DNA from: Curtobacterium sp. 'Ferrero'
Lineage (GTDB): Bacteria > Actinomycetota > Actinomycetes > Actinomycetales > Microbacteriaceae
Direction: 5' to 3'
Length of the DNA: 33,120 bases
Assembly (NCBI RefSeq): GCF_002412165.1
Contig: NZ_NXIA01000027.1
Span: 1 to 33,120, forward strand
In this document: positions 14,949-22,644 of the stretch, piece by piece
Numbering within the stretch: the stretch's first letter is position 1
How the letters are laid out: the number at the start of each line of letters is the position of its first letter
Translations under genes and position numbers: made by a program
Notes under the pieces: generated by a model
The model's database searches: none
What the model saw: only the letters and a program-made list of their open reading frames with translations
Told to the model about the DNA's origin: nothing

Positions 14949-15788
14949 ATGCCGTACATCACCGTCGGATCCGAGAACGGGCACGACATCGACCTGCACT
15001 ACGACGACTTCGGCGGGGGCGACCCCGTCGTCCTCGTGCACGGATGGCCGCTGTCCGGCCGCTCCTGGGAGGGTCAGGTCCCCGCGCTCGTCGAGGCCGG
15101 ACACCGGGTGATCACGTACGACCGTCGCGGGTTCGGCCAGTCCTCGCAGCCTTGGGAGGGCTACGACTACGACACGTTCGCCGCCGACCTGGCGGCGCTC
15201 ATCGACCAGCTCGGGCTCACCAACGTGACGCTCGTCGGCTTCTCGATGGGCGGCGGGGAGCTCGCCCGCTACGTGTCGACGTACGGCACCGGCAAGATCA
15301 GCAAGCTCGTGTTCGCCAGCGCGGTGCCCCCGTACCTCTGGAAGTCGGACGACAACCCCGACGGCGCGGTCGACCAGGAGCTCGCGGACTGGTTCTCCGA
15401 CGGCATCACCGGTGACCGCCCGGCGTTCCTGCGGCAGTTCGTCGACATGTTCTTCACCCCGGGCGAGGCCGACGAACCGATCGTCTCCGCAGAGCAGCGC
15501 GCCTACGCCCTGTCGATCGCCGAGGCCGCGTCGCCGAAGGGCACCCTCGACTGCACCGCGGCGTTCGCGACGACCGACTTCCGTGACGACCTGACGAAGG
15601 TCGACGTGCCGACGCTCGTGATCCACGGCGACGCCGACGGCATCGTGCCCTTCGAGGCATCGGGCAAGCGGACGGCGGAGGCGATCCCGGACGCGCAGAC
15701 GCACGTCATCGAGGGTGGGCCGCACGGCGTCCTCGTGTCGCACCGCGACGAGTGGAACGAGGCGGTGCTCCGCTTCCTGGCCTCCTGA
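14949..15788 (+). CDS. Alpha/beta hydrolase, non-haem haloperoxidase/esterase type
   Basis: A 279-residue cytoplasmic alpha/beta-hydrolase. The oxyanion-hole motif HGWP is at 31-34. The nucleophile elbow GFSMGGGE has Ser99. An acid residue lies in HGDADGIVP (D228 or D230), and the catalytic histidine is H259 in GGPHG. The FSMGGGE elbow and length are typical of cofactor-free haloperoxidases (perhydrolases), which also act as esterases and lactonases. Start ATG at 14949 follows GAGGAGA by 5 nt, one of the clear Shine-Dalgarno starts here. A strong terminator follows. The substrate is not predictable. Confidence 0.9.
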   Translation: MPYITVGSENGHDIDLHYDDFGGGDPVVLVHGWPLSGRSWEGQVPALVEAGHRVITYDRRGFGQSSQPWEGYDYDTFAADLAALIDQLGLTNVTLVGFSMGGGELARYVSTYGTGKISKLVFASAVPPYLWKSDDNPDGAVDQELADWFSDGITGDRPAFLRQFVDMFFTPGEADEPIVSAEQRAYALSIAEAASPKGTLDCTAAFATTDFRDDLTKVDVPTLVIHGDADGIVPFEASGKRTAEAIPDAQTHVIEGGPHGVLVSHRDEWNEAVLRFLAS

Positions 15789-15855
15789 CGCCGGCAGCTT
15801 CCCGGCGTCCTGACGCCGGCACCACCCGACCGCGCCGCGCGGTCGGGTGGTGCCG
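15787..15855. terminator. Bidirectional terminator with an extra competing hairpin
   Basis: The main hairpin pairs 15817-15834 with 15838-15855 (18 bp, 3-nt loop), between convergent hydrolase and GH2 genes. Just before it GACGCCGG (15787-15794) pairs with CCGGCGTC (15802-15809). A second copy of GACGCCGG lies at 15812-15819, inside the start of the main stem, so CCGGCGTC has two possible partners. Confidence 0.75.
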
Positions 15856-15869
15856 TGTCCAGCCGGTGT

Positions 15870-17735
15870 CTACCGGCCGGTCACGGCACGGCGGATCTGG
15901 TCGATCGGCATCTTCGGGGAGCGGTCGGCGTTGAGCAGGCCGTTCGTCTCCTGCATGGTGTCGGTGAGCTGCGTCCAGCAGGAGCCCGCCAGGAACGTGC
16001 TCGCCCGCACCGCGTCGTACAGGGCGGTGATGCGGGCGATCCAGTCGTCGCCGTCGGTCGCCGAGGTGTAGCCCCACCCGTCCTCGCGCCGCTCGCCGGG
16101 CTGGTGGTCCACGCCGCCGAACTCGGTGAGCATGACGGGCTGTCCCTCGTCCACCGCGCCCCCGACGAGCACGCGCCGTCCGGCCGGCCCCATCCCGTGG
16201 AACAGGGCCGCGCGGGCCGCGTCGTCGGCGTAGGTGCGGGCGAGGACGGCTCCGTCGCCCTCGTAGTCGTGGATGGTGACGATGTCCGACGCCGGGTGCT
16301 CCCAGCCGTCGTTCGAGACCACCGGCCGCGTCGGGTCGAGCGCCCGGGCGACGTCGGCGAGGGCGCGCGCGTAGGCCTGCTGCGCCGGGTCGGTCGCGAT
16401 GTGCTGCACGCCCCAGCTCTCGTTCGCGGGGACCCAGGTGACGATCGAGGGGTGCGAGGCGTCGCGCTCGAGGGCCTCCATCCACTCGCGGACGAACCGC
16501 TGCACCGCCCGCGGTGAGAACGCGTACGCGCCCGGCATCTCACCCCAGACGAGCAGTCCGAGCCGGTCGGCCCAGTACAGGAAGCGCGGGTCCTCGACCT
16601 TCTGGTGGTTCCGCGCGGCGGTGAAGCCGAGCTCCTTGATCAGCTCGACCTCCCGGCGCAGCGCGGCCCGTGACGGAGCGGCCAGGTGCGAGTCCGGCCA
16701 GTAGCCCTGGTTGAGGACGCTCCGGACGTCGTACGGCCGTCCGTTGAGGAGGAACGCGCCGGCGCCGACCGCCGTGGTGCGGAGCCCGAAGTAGCTGGCG
16801 ACGGCGTCGACGGGCGTGCCGTCCCGGTCGAGCAGCGTGACGGTGGCGTCGACGAGTCGCGGGGTCTCGGGGGTCCAGGCGAGCTCGTCCTCGGCCTGCC
16901 CGTTGGCCTGCCGAGCGATCGGCACCATGACCTCGACCTCGGTGGCGGTGGCCCCGACGGCCGTCTCGACCACCGCGAGCTGCTCGTCCCGCTCGTCCCA
17001 CCACGCGCGCACCCGGACCCGGGCACCGGCGAGCGGTGCTCCGTGCAGGCGCACCGTGAGCCGGACCGTCGCGTGGTCGACGTTCGTCCACCGCAGGTAC
17101 CCGATCGACGTCGCCGGGACCGCCTCGAGCCAGACGGTCTGCCAGATGCCCGTCGTCCGGCGGTACCAGATGGCGTGGGCGTCCTCGTGCCAGTCCTGCT
17201 TGCCGCGCGGCTGGGTGAGGTCGTGTGGGTCGTCCTCCGCACGGACGACGAGGGTGTGCGGCGCGTCCGGACCGGCGGTCGGGTGCTCGGTGGTCAGGTG
17301 CTCGGTGACGTCGAGGGTGAACGGGGTGTGCCCGCCCTCGTGCTCGCCGACGAACTGCCCGTCGATCCAGACCCGGGCGCGGTGGTCGACCGCTCCGAAG
17401 TGCAGCAGCACGCGGGACGCGGTGCCGACGAGCCCGGCGGCGTCGAGGTCCGCGCGAGTGATCGTCCGCGCGTACCAGACCACGGGGTGGAAGCCCGGCT
17501 CGCCGATGCCCGACGCGACCGACTCCGGCGGGAACGGCACCGTGATGTCGCGTGCCCCCGGGAACCCCGAGCGCCAGGCCGGGTCGTCGCCGTCGTTCCG
17601 GAACGCCCACGTGCCGTCGAGGTCCGCCCAGGCGCCGCGGAGCATCTGCGGCCGGGGGTACTCGCCGTCCTGCCGGGAGGCGAGCGGGAGCGGACGGGTG
17701 GACGGTGCGGCGACGGTGCCGTCGAGCGTGCTCAT
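15870..17735 (-). CDS. Glycoside hydrolase family 2 protein (beta-glycosidase)
   Basis: A 621-residue GH2 enzyme that removes terminal beta-linked sugars (galactose, glucuronate or mannose types). The sugar-binding jelly-roll domain is at about 35-208, with IWYRRTTGIWQTVWLE. The Ig-like domain is at about 212-320. The TIM barrel is at about 330-621, with the acid/base Glu439 in PANESWGV and the nucleophile Glu538 in VMLTEFGG. Length and motifs fit the shorter beta-glucuronidase-like members. No signal peptide is present, so the enzyme is cytoplasmic, and the substrate must enter through a transporter not seen here. The ATG at 17735 is preceded by -35/-10-like boxes overlapping a LacI-type operator, so expression is probably sugar-induced. 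The exact sugar specificity is not resolved. Confidence 0.92.
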   Translation of the reverse strand: MSTLDGTVAAPSTRPLPLASRQDGEYPRPQMLRGAWADLDGTWAFRNDGDDPAWRSGFPGARDITVPFPPESVASGIGEPGFHPVVWYARTITRADLDAAGLVGTASRVLLHFGAVDHRARVWIDGQFVGEHEGGHTPFTLDVTEHLTTEHPTAGPDAPHTLVVRAEDDPHDLTQPRGKQDWHEDAHAIWYRRTTGIWQTVWLEAVPATSIGYLRWTNVDHATVRLTVRLHGAPLAGARVRVRAWWDERDEQLAVVETAVGATATEVEVMVPIARQANGQAEDELAWTPETPRLVDATVTLLDRDGTPVDAVASYFGLRTTAVGAGAFLLNGRPYDVRSVLNQGYWPDSHLAAPSRAALRREVELIKELGFTAARNHQKVEDPRFLYWADRLGLLVWGEMPGAYAFSPRAVQRFVREWMEALERDASHPSIVTWVPANESWGVQHIATDPAQQAYARALADVARALDPTRPVVSNDGWEHPASDIVTIHDYEGDGAVLARTYADDAARAALFHGMGPAGRRVLVGGAVDEGQPVMLTEFGGVDHQPGERREDGWGYTSATDGDDWIARITALYDAVRASTFLAGSCWTQLTDTMQETNGLLNADRSPKMPIDQIRRAVTGR

Positions 17736-17756
17736 GCCTCCATGCTGGCCCGTGCG

Positions 17757-17770
17757 TACATCGTTGTAAA
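17757..17770 (-). promoter_or_regulatory. Probable LacI-family operator overlapping the GH2 promoter
   Basis: On the minus strand TTTACAACGATGTA contains a near-palindrome, TACA-n-CG-n-TGTA, with the central CG typical of LacI/GalR operators. TTTACA also resembles a -35 box. Seventeen nt later comes CAGCAT, a weak -10, then 6 nt and the ATG at 17735. A bound repressor would cover the -35. No LacI-type regulator gene is in the window. Confidence 0.6.
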
Positions 17771-17806
17771 GGGTCAGGGCTGGATGCCGCCGTCGGGGCC
17801 CCGGTG

Positions 17807-18262
17807 TCAGGCGATCGCGGCCGCCCGCGTCAGCACCATCACGTCCATCCGGCCCTGCTGCACGACCTCGCCGCGCTGGTTCCGGAGCGTCACCGTCCGC
17901 TCCACGATCCCGGTCGTCCCGGAGCTCGTCGCCCGCGTGGACAGGATCTCGACCTCGCACGTCACGGTGTCGCCGATGAACACGGGTGCCGTGAACCGCC
18001 ACCCGTCGATGCCGAGGAGCGCCACGGCCGACCCCTCGAACACGCCGGTCCGGGCGATCAACCCGAGGCAGAGCGACGTGCCGAGCAGCCCGTGCACGAC
18101 CCGCTGGCCGTACCGGGTGCGTCCGGCGAACTCGACGTCGGTGTGCACCTGGTTGTTGTCGTTCGTCCACGAGGCGAACGACACGACGTCCGCCTCCGTG
18201 ATCGTCCGGCCCGGGGTCGTGAAGGTCTGACCGGCGGCGAGGTCCTCGAGGTAGTGCGGCAC
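17807..18262 (-). CDS. MaoC-like hot-dog acyl dehydratase
   Basis: A 151-residue single hot-dog-domain protein. The TNDNNQVHTDVEFA stretch carries the Asp/Asn and His (H42-like) positions of the R-specific enoyl hydratase/MaoC active site. RYGQRVVHGLLGTSLCLGL follows as the central helix, and PVFIGDTVTCEVEILSTR is the usual strand after it. Such enzymes hydrate enoyl-CoA thioesters. The GTG at 18262 gives the family-like N-terminus PHYLEDLAAGQTF; a longer open frame upstream has no family resemblance. The gene precedes GH2 on the same strand, but the operator between them suggests separate control. It is divergent from the maltokinase gene. The acyl substrate is unknown. Confidence 0.87.
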   Translation of the reverse strand: MPHYLEDLAAGQTFTTPGRTITEADVVSFASWTNDNNQVHTDVEFAGRTRYGQRVVHGLLGTSLCLGLIARTGVFEGSAVALLGIDGWRFTAPVFIGDTVTCEVEILSTRATSSGTTGIVERTVTLRNQRGEVVQQGRMDVMVLTRAAAIA

Positions 18263-18379
18263 CCCACCATCCTGGCACCGGGCCACCCTCGCCCCAGGCC
18301 GTCTGCACGCCGGGACCCGTCGTCGTCCTCCCACCGCGTCGCGGCCCGTCCGTCCCCCACCGTCCCAGCCCCGAGCGCG

Positions 18380-18385
18380 TAGCGT
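18380..18385 (+). promoter_or_regulatory. -10 box for the maltokinase gene
   Basis: TAGCGT, 7 nt before the ATG at 18393, with no Shine-Dalgarno sequence; probably leaderless. Confidence 0.55.
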
Positions 18386-18392
18386 CCGCTCC

Positions 18393-19628
18393 ATGAGCGA
18401 CGCGCCGACCGACCTCGACCTCGCCCCGTGGATCGCCGCGCAGCGCTGGTACGCGGCCAAGGGGGGTGGCGGCCCGGCCCTGCGCACCCTCTCGACCGCC
18501 GACGACACCCGCCTCGTGCTCGACGACGCCGTGACCGGCCCCGTGCTGTACCAGGCCCCGGTCGTCGTGCACGGCGGCGTGATCGCGGACGCGACGACGG
18601 ACCTCGAGTGGATCCGCGGCCTCACCGCGAGGATCGACGCCGACCCGAGCTCCCTCCGGCCGATCGGGACCGTCACGGGCGCACGGGTCCTCTCCGGCGA
18701 GCAGTCCAACACGTCGGTGATCTGCGACACGGACTCGGGCGCGCAGGTCATCGTCAAGGTGTTCCGGGTGCTCCACCACGGCGACAACCCGGACGTCACG
18801 ACCCAGCTCGCACTCTCCGCGGCCGGCAGCGAGCGTGTGCCGGCCGTGTACGGCTCCCTCCGCGCCACCTGGCCGGACAGCGGCCGACCCGAGGGCGTCG
18901 CGACCGGGCACCTCGCGGTCGCGCAGGAGTTCCTGCCGGGTCTGCGGGACGCCTGGCGCGTCGCACTCGACGACGCCCGCAGCGGGAAGCCCTTCGACGC
19001 CGAGCAGCTCGGGACGGCGCTCGCCGAGGTGCACGAGGTGCTCGCCCGCGTGCTCCCGACGGCCCCGGCCGACGACGCGGCGCGACGCGGCGCGCTCGAC
19101 ACCATGCACGTCCGGCTCGCCGCCGCCGAGCGCGAGGCCCCGGAGGCCGCGGCGCACGTCGACGCGGTCCGCGCCGTGTACGCCCGCGCGGAGGGCGGGT
19201 CGTGGCCCGACCTGCAGCGGATCCACGGCGACCTCCACCTCGGCCAGGTGCTCGCCGCCCCGGAACCGCGCGGGTGGGTGTTCCTCGACTTCGAGGGGGA
19301 GCCGCTCCGGCCCCTGCACGAGCGGTCGGTCCCGGACGTGCCGCTGCGGGACGTCGCCGGCATGCTGCGGTCGTTCGACTACGTGGCCGGGGCGCTCGCG
19401 CACGACGCCGACGCGGTCGACGCCTCCGCCTGGGCGCAGGCGGCCCGGGAGGGCTTCCTCGCCGGCTACGAACGCGCCTCCGGCACCGACCTGCACGCAC
19501 ACCGCGAGGTGCTCGACGCCTTCGAGCTCGACAAGGCGGTCTACGAGGTCGTCTACGAGTCGCGGAACCGCCCCGACTGGGTCGGGATCCCGCTGGCCGC
19601 GGTCGCCCGGCTCGTCGCCGGGTCCTGA
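18393..19628 (+). CDS. mak: Maltokinase (Mak/Pep2-like)
   Basis: A 411-residue kinase that phosphorylates maltose with ATP to maltose 1-phosphate, feeding GlgE-type alpha-glucan synthesis. Residues about 8-90 form the maltokinase N-terminal cap, starting WIAAQRWYAAKGG. The kinase core has SGEQSNTSVI (about 101-110) as the nucleotide loop, K122 in VIVKVFR, the catalytic loop HGDLHLGQ with D280, and the metal-binding DFEG at 299-302. This order is typical of Mak and of TreS-linked Pep2. It is about 40 residues shorter than the mycobacterial enzyme. In many Actinobacteria mak lies beside treS or glgE; here neither is present, so partners must be elsewhere. A 48-bp perfect palindrome follows. Confidence 0.85.
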   Translation: MSDAPTDLDLAPWIAAQRWYAAKGGGGPALRTLSTADDTRLVLDDAVTGPVLYQAPVVVHGGVIADATTDLEWIRGLTARIDADPSSLRPIGTVTGARVLSGEQSNTSVICDTDSGAQVIVKVFRVLHHGDNPDVTTQLALSAAGSERVPAVYGSLRATWPDSGRPEGVATGHLAVAQEFLPGLRDAWRVALDDARSGKPFDAEQLGTALAEVHEVLARVLPTAPADDAARRGALDTMHVRLAAAEREAPEAAAHVDAVRAVYARAEGGSWPDLQRIHGDLHLGQVLAAPEPRGWVFLDFEGEPLRPLHERSVPDVPLRDVAGMLRSFDYVAGALAHDADAVDASAWAQAAREGFLAGYERASGTDLHAHREVLDAFELDKAVYEVVYESRNRPDWVGIPLAAVARLVAGS

Positions 19629-19634
19629 CCGGAC

Positions 19635-19682
19635 GACGGACGGGAGGCCCGTGGCGGCGCCGCCACGGGCCTCCCGTCCGTC
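19635..19682. terminator. 48-bp perfect palindrome, bidirectional terminator
   Basis: 19635-19658 and 19659-19682 are exact reverse complements with no spacer (arm begins GACGGACGGGAGG, centre GGCGGC|GCCGCC). As RNA this gives about 22 bp and a 4-nt loop. It separates convergent maltokinase and DUF1844 genes, and so could stop both transcripts. No U-tract. Confidence 0.85.
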
Positions 19683-19697
19683 ACGCGGTCGCGCGGG

Positions 19698-20051
19698 TCA
19701 GTTGACGGGGCCGGTGTACTTCTCGCCGGGGCCGGCGCCCGGCGCGTCCGGGATCGCCGACGCCTCGCGGAAGGCGAGCTGCACGGACCGCAGCCCGTCG
19801 CGCAGCGGGCGGGCGTGGTGGTCGCCGATCTCGGTCGCGGCGGCGGTGACCAGGCCGGCGAGGGCGGTGATGAGCTTCCGGGCCTCGTCGAGGTCGGTCT
19901 GCTCCTGCGGGTCGTCGGCCAGGCCGACCTTCACCGCGGCCGCACTGAGCAGGTGCACGGCGACGGTGTTGATCAGCTCGACGGCCGGCACCTCGGCGAT
20001 GTCGCGGGCCTCGTCGGCGCCGGTCGGTCCGGACGGCGGGGTGTCGGTCAC
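19698..20051 (-). CDS. DUF1844 family protein
   Basis: A 117-residue cytoplasmic protein. Its central helical part (about 22-95) matches DUF1844: VPAVELINTVAVHLLSAAAVKVGL, then EQTDLDEARKLITALAGLVTAA. The N-terminus is Pro/Asp-rich and the C-terminus (GAGPGEKYTGPVN) is Gly/Pro-rich. The family is conserved next to infC in many Actinobacteria and transcribed divergently, as here; its function is unknown. The start is GTG at 20051, with AGAGGAG 4 nt upstream. The gene is 278 nt from infC, and both promoters lie in that interval. Confidence 0.9.
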   Translation of the reverse strand: MTDTPPSGPTGADEARDIAEVPAVELINTVAVHLLSAAAVKVGLADDPQEQTDLDEARKLITALAGLVTAAATEIGDHHARPLRDGLRSVQLAFREASAIPDAPGAGPGEKYTGPVN

Positions 20052-20064
20052 GGTGCTCCTCTGC

Positions 20065-20070
20065 TAGACT
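20065..20070 (+). promoter_or_regulatory. -10 box for the infC operon
   Basis: TAGACT, identical to the boxes before the cyclo-ligase and methyltransferase genes. It predicts transcription from about 20077 and so a leader of about 250 nt before infC, unlike the leaderless genes around it. Confidence 0.5.
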
Positions 20071-20329
20071 CTGTCGCGGCAGATGCTCCCGTGCGCCCTC
20101 GGGCACCCGGACTGCATCGTGAAAGAGGAGTCTCTCCCACCCGCGGCCGTGCACCACCAGGCTACCGGGTCCCAACCGCTCCGCCGTGTCCGTCACGGCA
20201 GGCCGGACCGCAAGGGTCGGCGTCGGGCGGCTGCCGAACGGGTCACGATCCGTGCGTCAGATCTCCTCTCTCGTGCCGTCGTCCAGGCGAACGCCCCGGA
20301 CGGCCACCACCTGATTGAAGGAGCTCCGC
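20071..20329 (+). promoter_or_regulatory. Long infC 5' leader, probable site of translational control
   Basis: The only long leader in this window. It contains a clear hairpin, GCCGTG-tccgt-CACGGC (20183-20199), and several GC-rich segments that could pair. A small frame begins at an ATG (20083) but runs out of frame through infC, so I do not call it. It ends in AAGGAG, 6 nt before the ATT start of infC. Leaders upstream of infC-rpmI-rplT bind L20 or respond to IF3 in other bacteria; a similar role is an inference here. Confidence 0.55.
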
Positions 20330-20974
<645 letters not shown>

Positions 20975-21024
20975 TCCCGCAACGACGCGGCCCCCAGAAC
21001 CCCATCCCACGGAAAGGCACCTCC

Positions 21025-21219
21025 ATGCCCAAGCAGAAGACCCACTCCGGGTCGAAGAAGCGCTTCAAGGTCACCGGCAGCGGCAAGATCATGAAGCAGC
21101 AGGCCGGTATGCGTCACAACCTCGAGGTCAAGAGCGCCAAGCGCAAGGCCCGCCTCAACGAGGACCAGGTCCTCGCGAAGGCCGACGCGAAGAACGTCAA
21201 GAAGCTTCTCGGCCACTGA
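21025..21219 (+). CDS. rpmI: 50S ribosomal protein L35
   Basis: A 64-residue, strongly basic large-subunit protein with the family start [20 protein letters not shown] and a C-terminal KKLLGH. GAAAGG lies 7 nt before the ATG. It follows infC by 50 nt and precedes rplT by 27 nt in the standard order, and is co-transcribed with both. Confidence 0.97.
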   Translation: MPKQKTHSGSKKRFKVTGSGKIMKQQAGMRHNLEVKSAKRKARLNEDQVLAKADAKNVKKLLGH

Positions 21220-21246
21220 GCCGGCGGAACGTAAAGGAATAGATCA

Positions 21247-21630
21247 ATGGCACGAGTAAAGAGGGCGGTCAACGCCGCCAAGAAGCGCCGCGTCGTTCTC
21301 GAGCGCGCCGAGGGCTACCGCGGTCAGCGTTCGCGTCTGTACCGCAAGGCGAAGGAGCAGGTCACCCACTCCCTCGTCTACGCGTACCGCGACCGTCACG
21401 CCAAGAAGGGCGAGTTCCGTCGCCTCTGGATCCAGCGCATCAACGCCGCGTCGCGTGCGAACGGCCTGACCTACAACCGCCTCATCCAGGGTCTGAACCT
21501 GGCCGGCGTCGAGGTCGACCGTCGCATCCTCGCGGACCTCGCGGTGAACAACCCCGACACGTTCGCGGCGCTCGTCGAGACCGCCAAGAAGGCCCTGCCG
21601 GCCGACACCTCGGCCCCGAAGGCCGCGTAG
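21247..21630 (+). CDS. rplT: 50S ribosomal protein L20
   Basis: A 127-residue assembly protein that binds 23S rRNA. It starts [39 protein letters not shown] and has the [26 protein letters not shown] core. The short C-terminal ADTSAPKAA tail is extra. AAAGGA lies 8 nt before the ATG. In other bacteria L20 represses its own operon by binding a leader structure, so the 20071-20329 leader is the place to look. A terminator follows. Confidence 0.97.
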   Translation: MARVKRAVNAAKKRRVVLERAEGYRGQRSRLYRKAKEQVTHSLVYAYRDRHAKKGEFRRLWIQRINAASRANGLTYNRLIQGLNLAGVEVDRRILADLAVNNPDTFAALVETAKKALPADTSAPKAA

Positions 21631-21646
21631 TCACGCCTGCTGCACA

Positions 21647-21682
21647 CGAAGCCCCCGTCCCGTCCGCGGAGCGGGGGCTTCG
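21647..21682 (+). terminator. Intrinsic terminator of the infC-rpmI-rplT operon
   Basis: Perfect 11-bp stem (CGAAGCCCCCG at 21647-21657 with CGGGGGCTTCG at 21672-21682), loop 14 nt, 16 nt after the rplT stop. A short pyrimidine-rich stretch (TCCGTTCC) follows. Confidence 0.85.
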
Positions 21683-21690
21683 TCCGTTCC

Positions 21691-21696
21691 TAGACT
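21691..21696 (+). promoter_or_regulatory. -10 box for the methyltransferase gene
   Basis: TAGACT, 7 nt before the GTG at 21704. An in-frame GTG at 21698 begins 1 nt after the box and would be transcribed too late to be used. Confidence 0.6.
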
Positions 21697-21703
21697 GGTG
21701 TCC

Positions 21704-22573
21704 GTGAGCGATCTCCTCGAGAACCCGAAGGCCGGCCGGGTCCGCGCCGTCGCCGCCCTCGCGAAGAAGGACGTCCGTGCCGACACCGGTCTGTTCCTGC
21801 TCGAGGGCCCGCAGGCGGTGCGCGAGGCCCTCGAGTACCGGCCGGAGCTGCTCCGCGAGCTGTACGTCACGCCGACCGCGGCGGCCCGCTACGGACTCGA
21901 CAACGCACCCGTCGACACGTGGTTCGTCACGGAGCAGGTGCTCGACACGATGGCGGACACCGTCACGCCACAGGGCGTCGTGGCCGTCTGCCAGCAGTTC
22001 CCGACGTCCGTGCGGGAGGTCTTCCCCGAGCCCGGCGCGGCCGACCTGGAGGCGCGGGACGCGTCCGTCGCGGAGGGCTCGCTCCCGGGGCTGGTCGCGA
22101 TCCTCGAGCAGGTGCGCGACCCCGGCAACGCCGGCACGGTCATCCGGGCCGCCGACTCCGCCGGCGCCGACGCCGTCGTGCTCACGGGCCGGTCGGTCGA
22201 CCCGTACAACCCGAAGGTCGTCCGCTCGACCACGGGCTCGCTGTTCCACGTCCCGGTGTCGGTCGGGGTGTCCCTGGTCGACGCGGTCTCCCGGGCGAAG
22301 GCGCTCGGCTACACGGTGCTGGCCGCGGACGTCTCGGGCGACGACCTCCCCGAGGTCCGGGCGGACGGGATGCTCGACGGGCCGACGGTGTGGGTCTTCG
22401 GCAACGAGGCACGCGGGCTGACCGACGAGGACCTCGCGCTCGTCGACCGAGCGGTGAAGGTGCCGATCTACGGGCAGGCGGAGTCGATGAACCTCGCCAC
22501 CGCGGCCTCGGTGTGCCTGTACGAGAGCGCGTTCGCGCAGCGGGCTGCGGCCTCCTCCTCCACAGGCGGCTGA
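21704..22573 (+). CDS. RNA methyltransferase, SpoU/TrmH (SPOUT) family
   Basis: A 289-residue AdoMet-dependent 2'-O-methyltransferase of rRNA or tRNA. The N-terminal substrate-binding domain (about 1-100) includes LFLLEGPQAVREALEY. The SpoU domain (about 125-285) holds motif 1, DPGNAGTVIRAADSAGADAV; motif 2, VFGNEARGL; and motif 3, VPIYGQAESMNLATAASVCLYE, together forming the trefoil-knot cofactor site. It sits between rplT and pheS, as does Rv1644 (annotated tsnR) in M. tuberculosis. The start GTG is chosen from the -10 spacing. The target nucleotide is unknown; thiostrepton resistance should not be assumed from the tsnR label. Confidence 0.93.
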   Translation: MSDLLENPKAGRVRAVAALAKKDVRADTGLFLLEGPQAVREALEYRPELLRELYVTPTAAARYGLDNAPVDTWFVTEQVLDTMADTVTPQGVVAVCQQFPTSVREVFPEPGAADLEARDASVAEGSLPGLVAILEQVRDPGNAGTVIRAADSAGADAVVLTGRSVDPYNPKVVRSTTGSLFHVPVSVGVSLVDAVSRAKALGYTVLAADVSGDDLPEVRADGMLDGPTVWVFGNEARGLTDEDLALVDRAVKVPIYGQAESMNLATAASVCLYESAFAQRAAASSSTGG

Positions 22574-22630
22574 CCCGGGGCCCGTCCCCACCGTCCACCG
22601 GGTACAGGACGGCGGTATCCCATCGGCCGG

Positions 22631-22636
22631 TAGGCT
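22631..22636 (+). promoter_or_regulatory. -10 box for pheST
   Basis: TAGGCT, 8 nt before the GTG at 22645, without a Shine-Dalgarno sequence. pheST therefore seems to have its own near-leaderless promoter, with no phenylalanine attenuator leader. Confidence 0.5.
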
Positions 22637-22644
22637 TGGGCCTC

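Noticed and set aside
15870..19502. A 1,210-codon minus-strand frame reading through GH2 and upstream sequence
   Set aside because: Only the last 621 codons match GH2. The upstream part is antisense to maltokinase and crosses the MaoC-like gene in another frame, so it is a continuation of an open frame, not a fusion.
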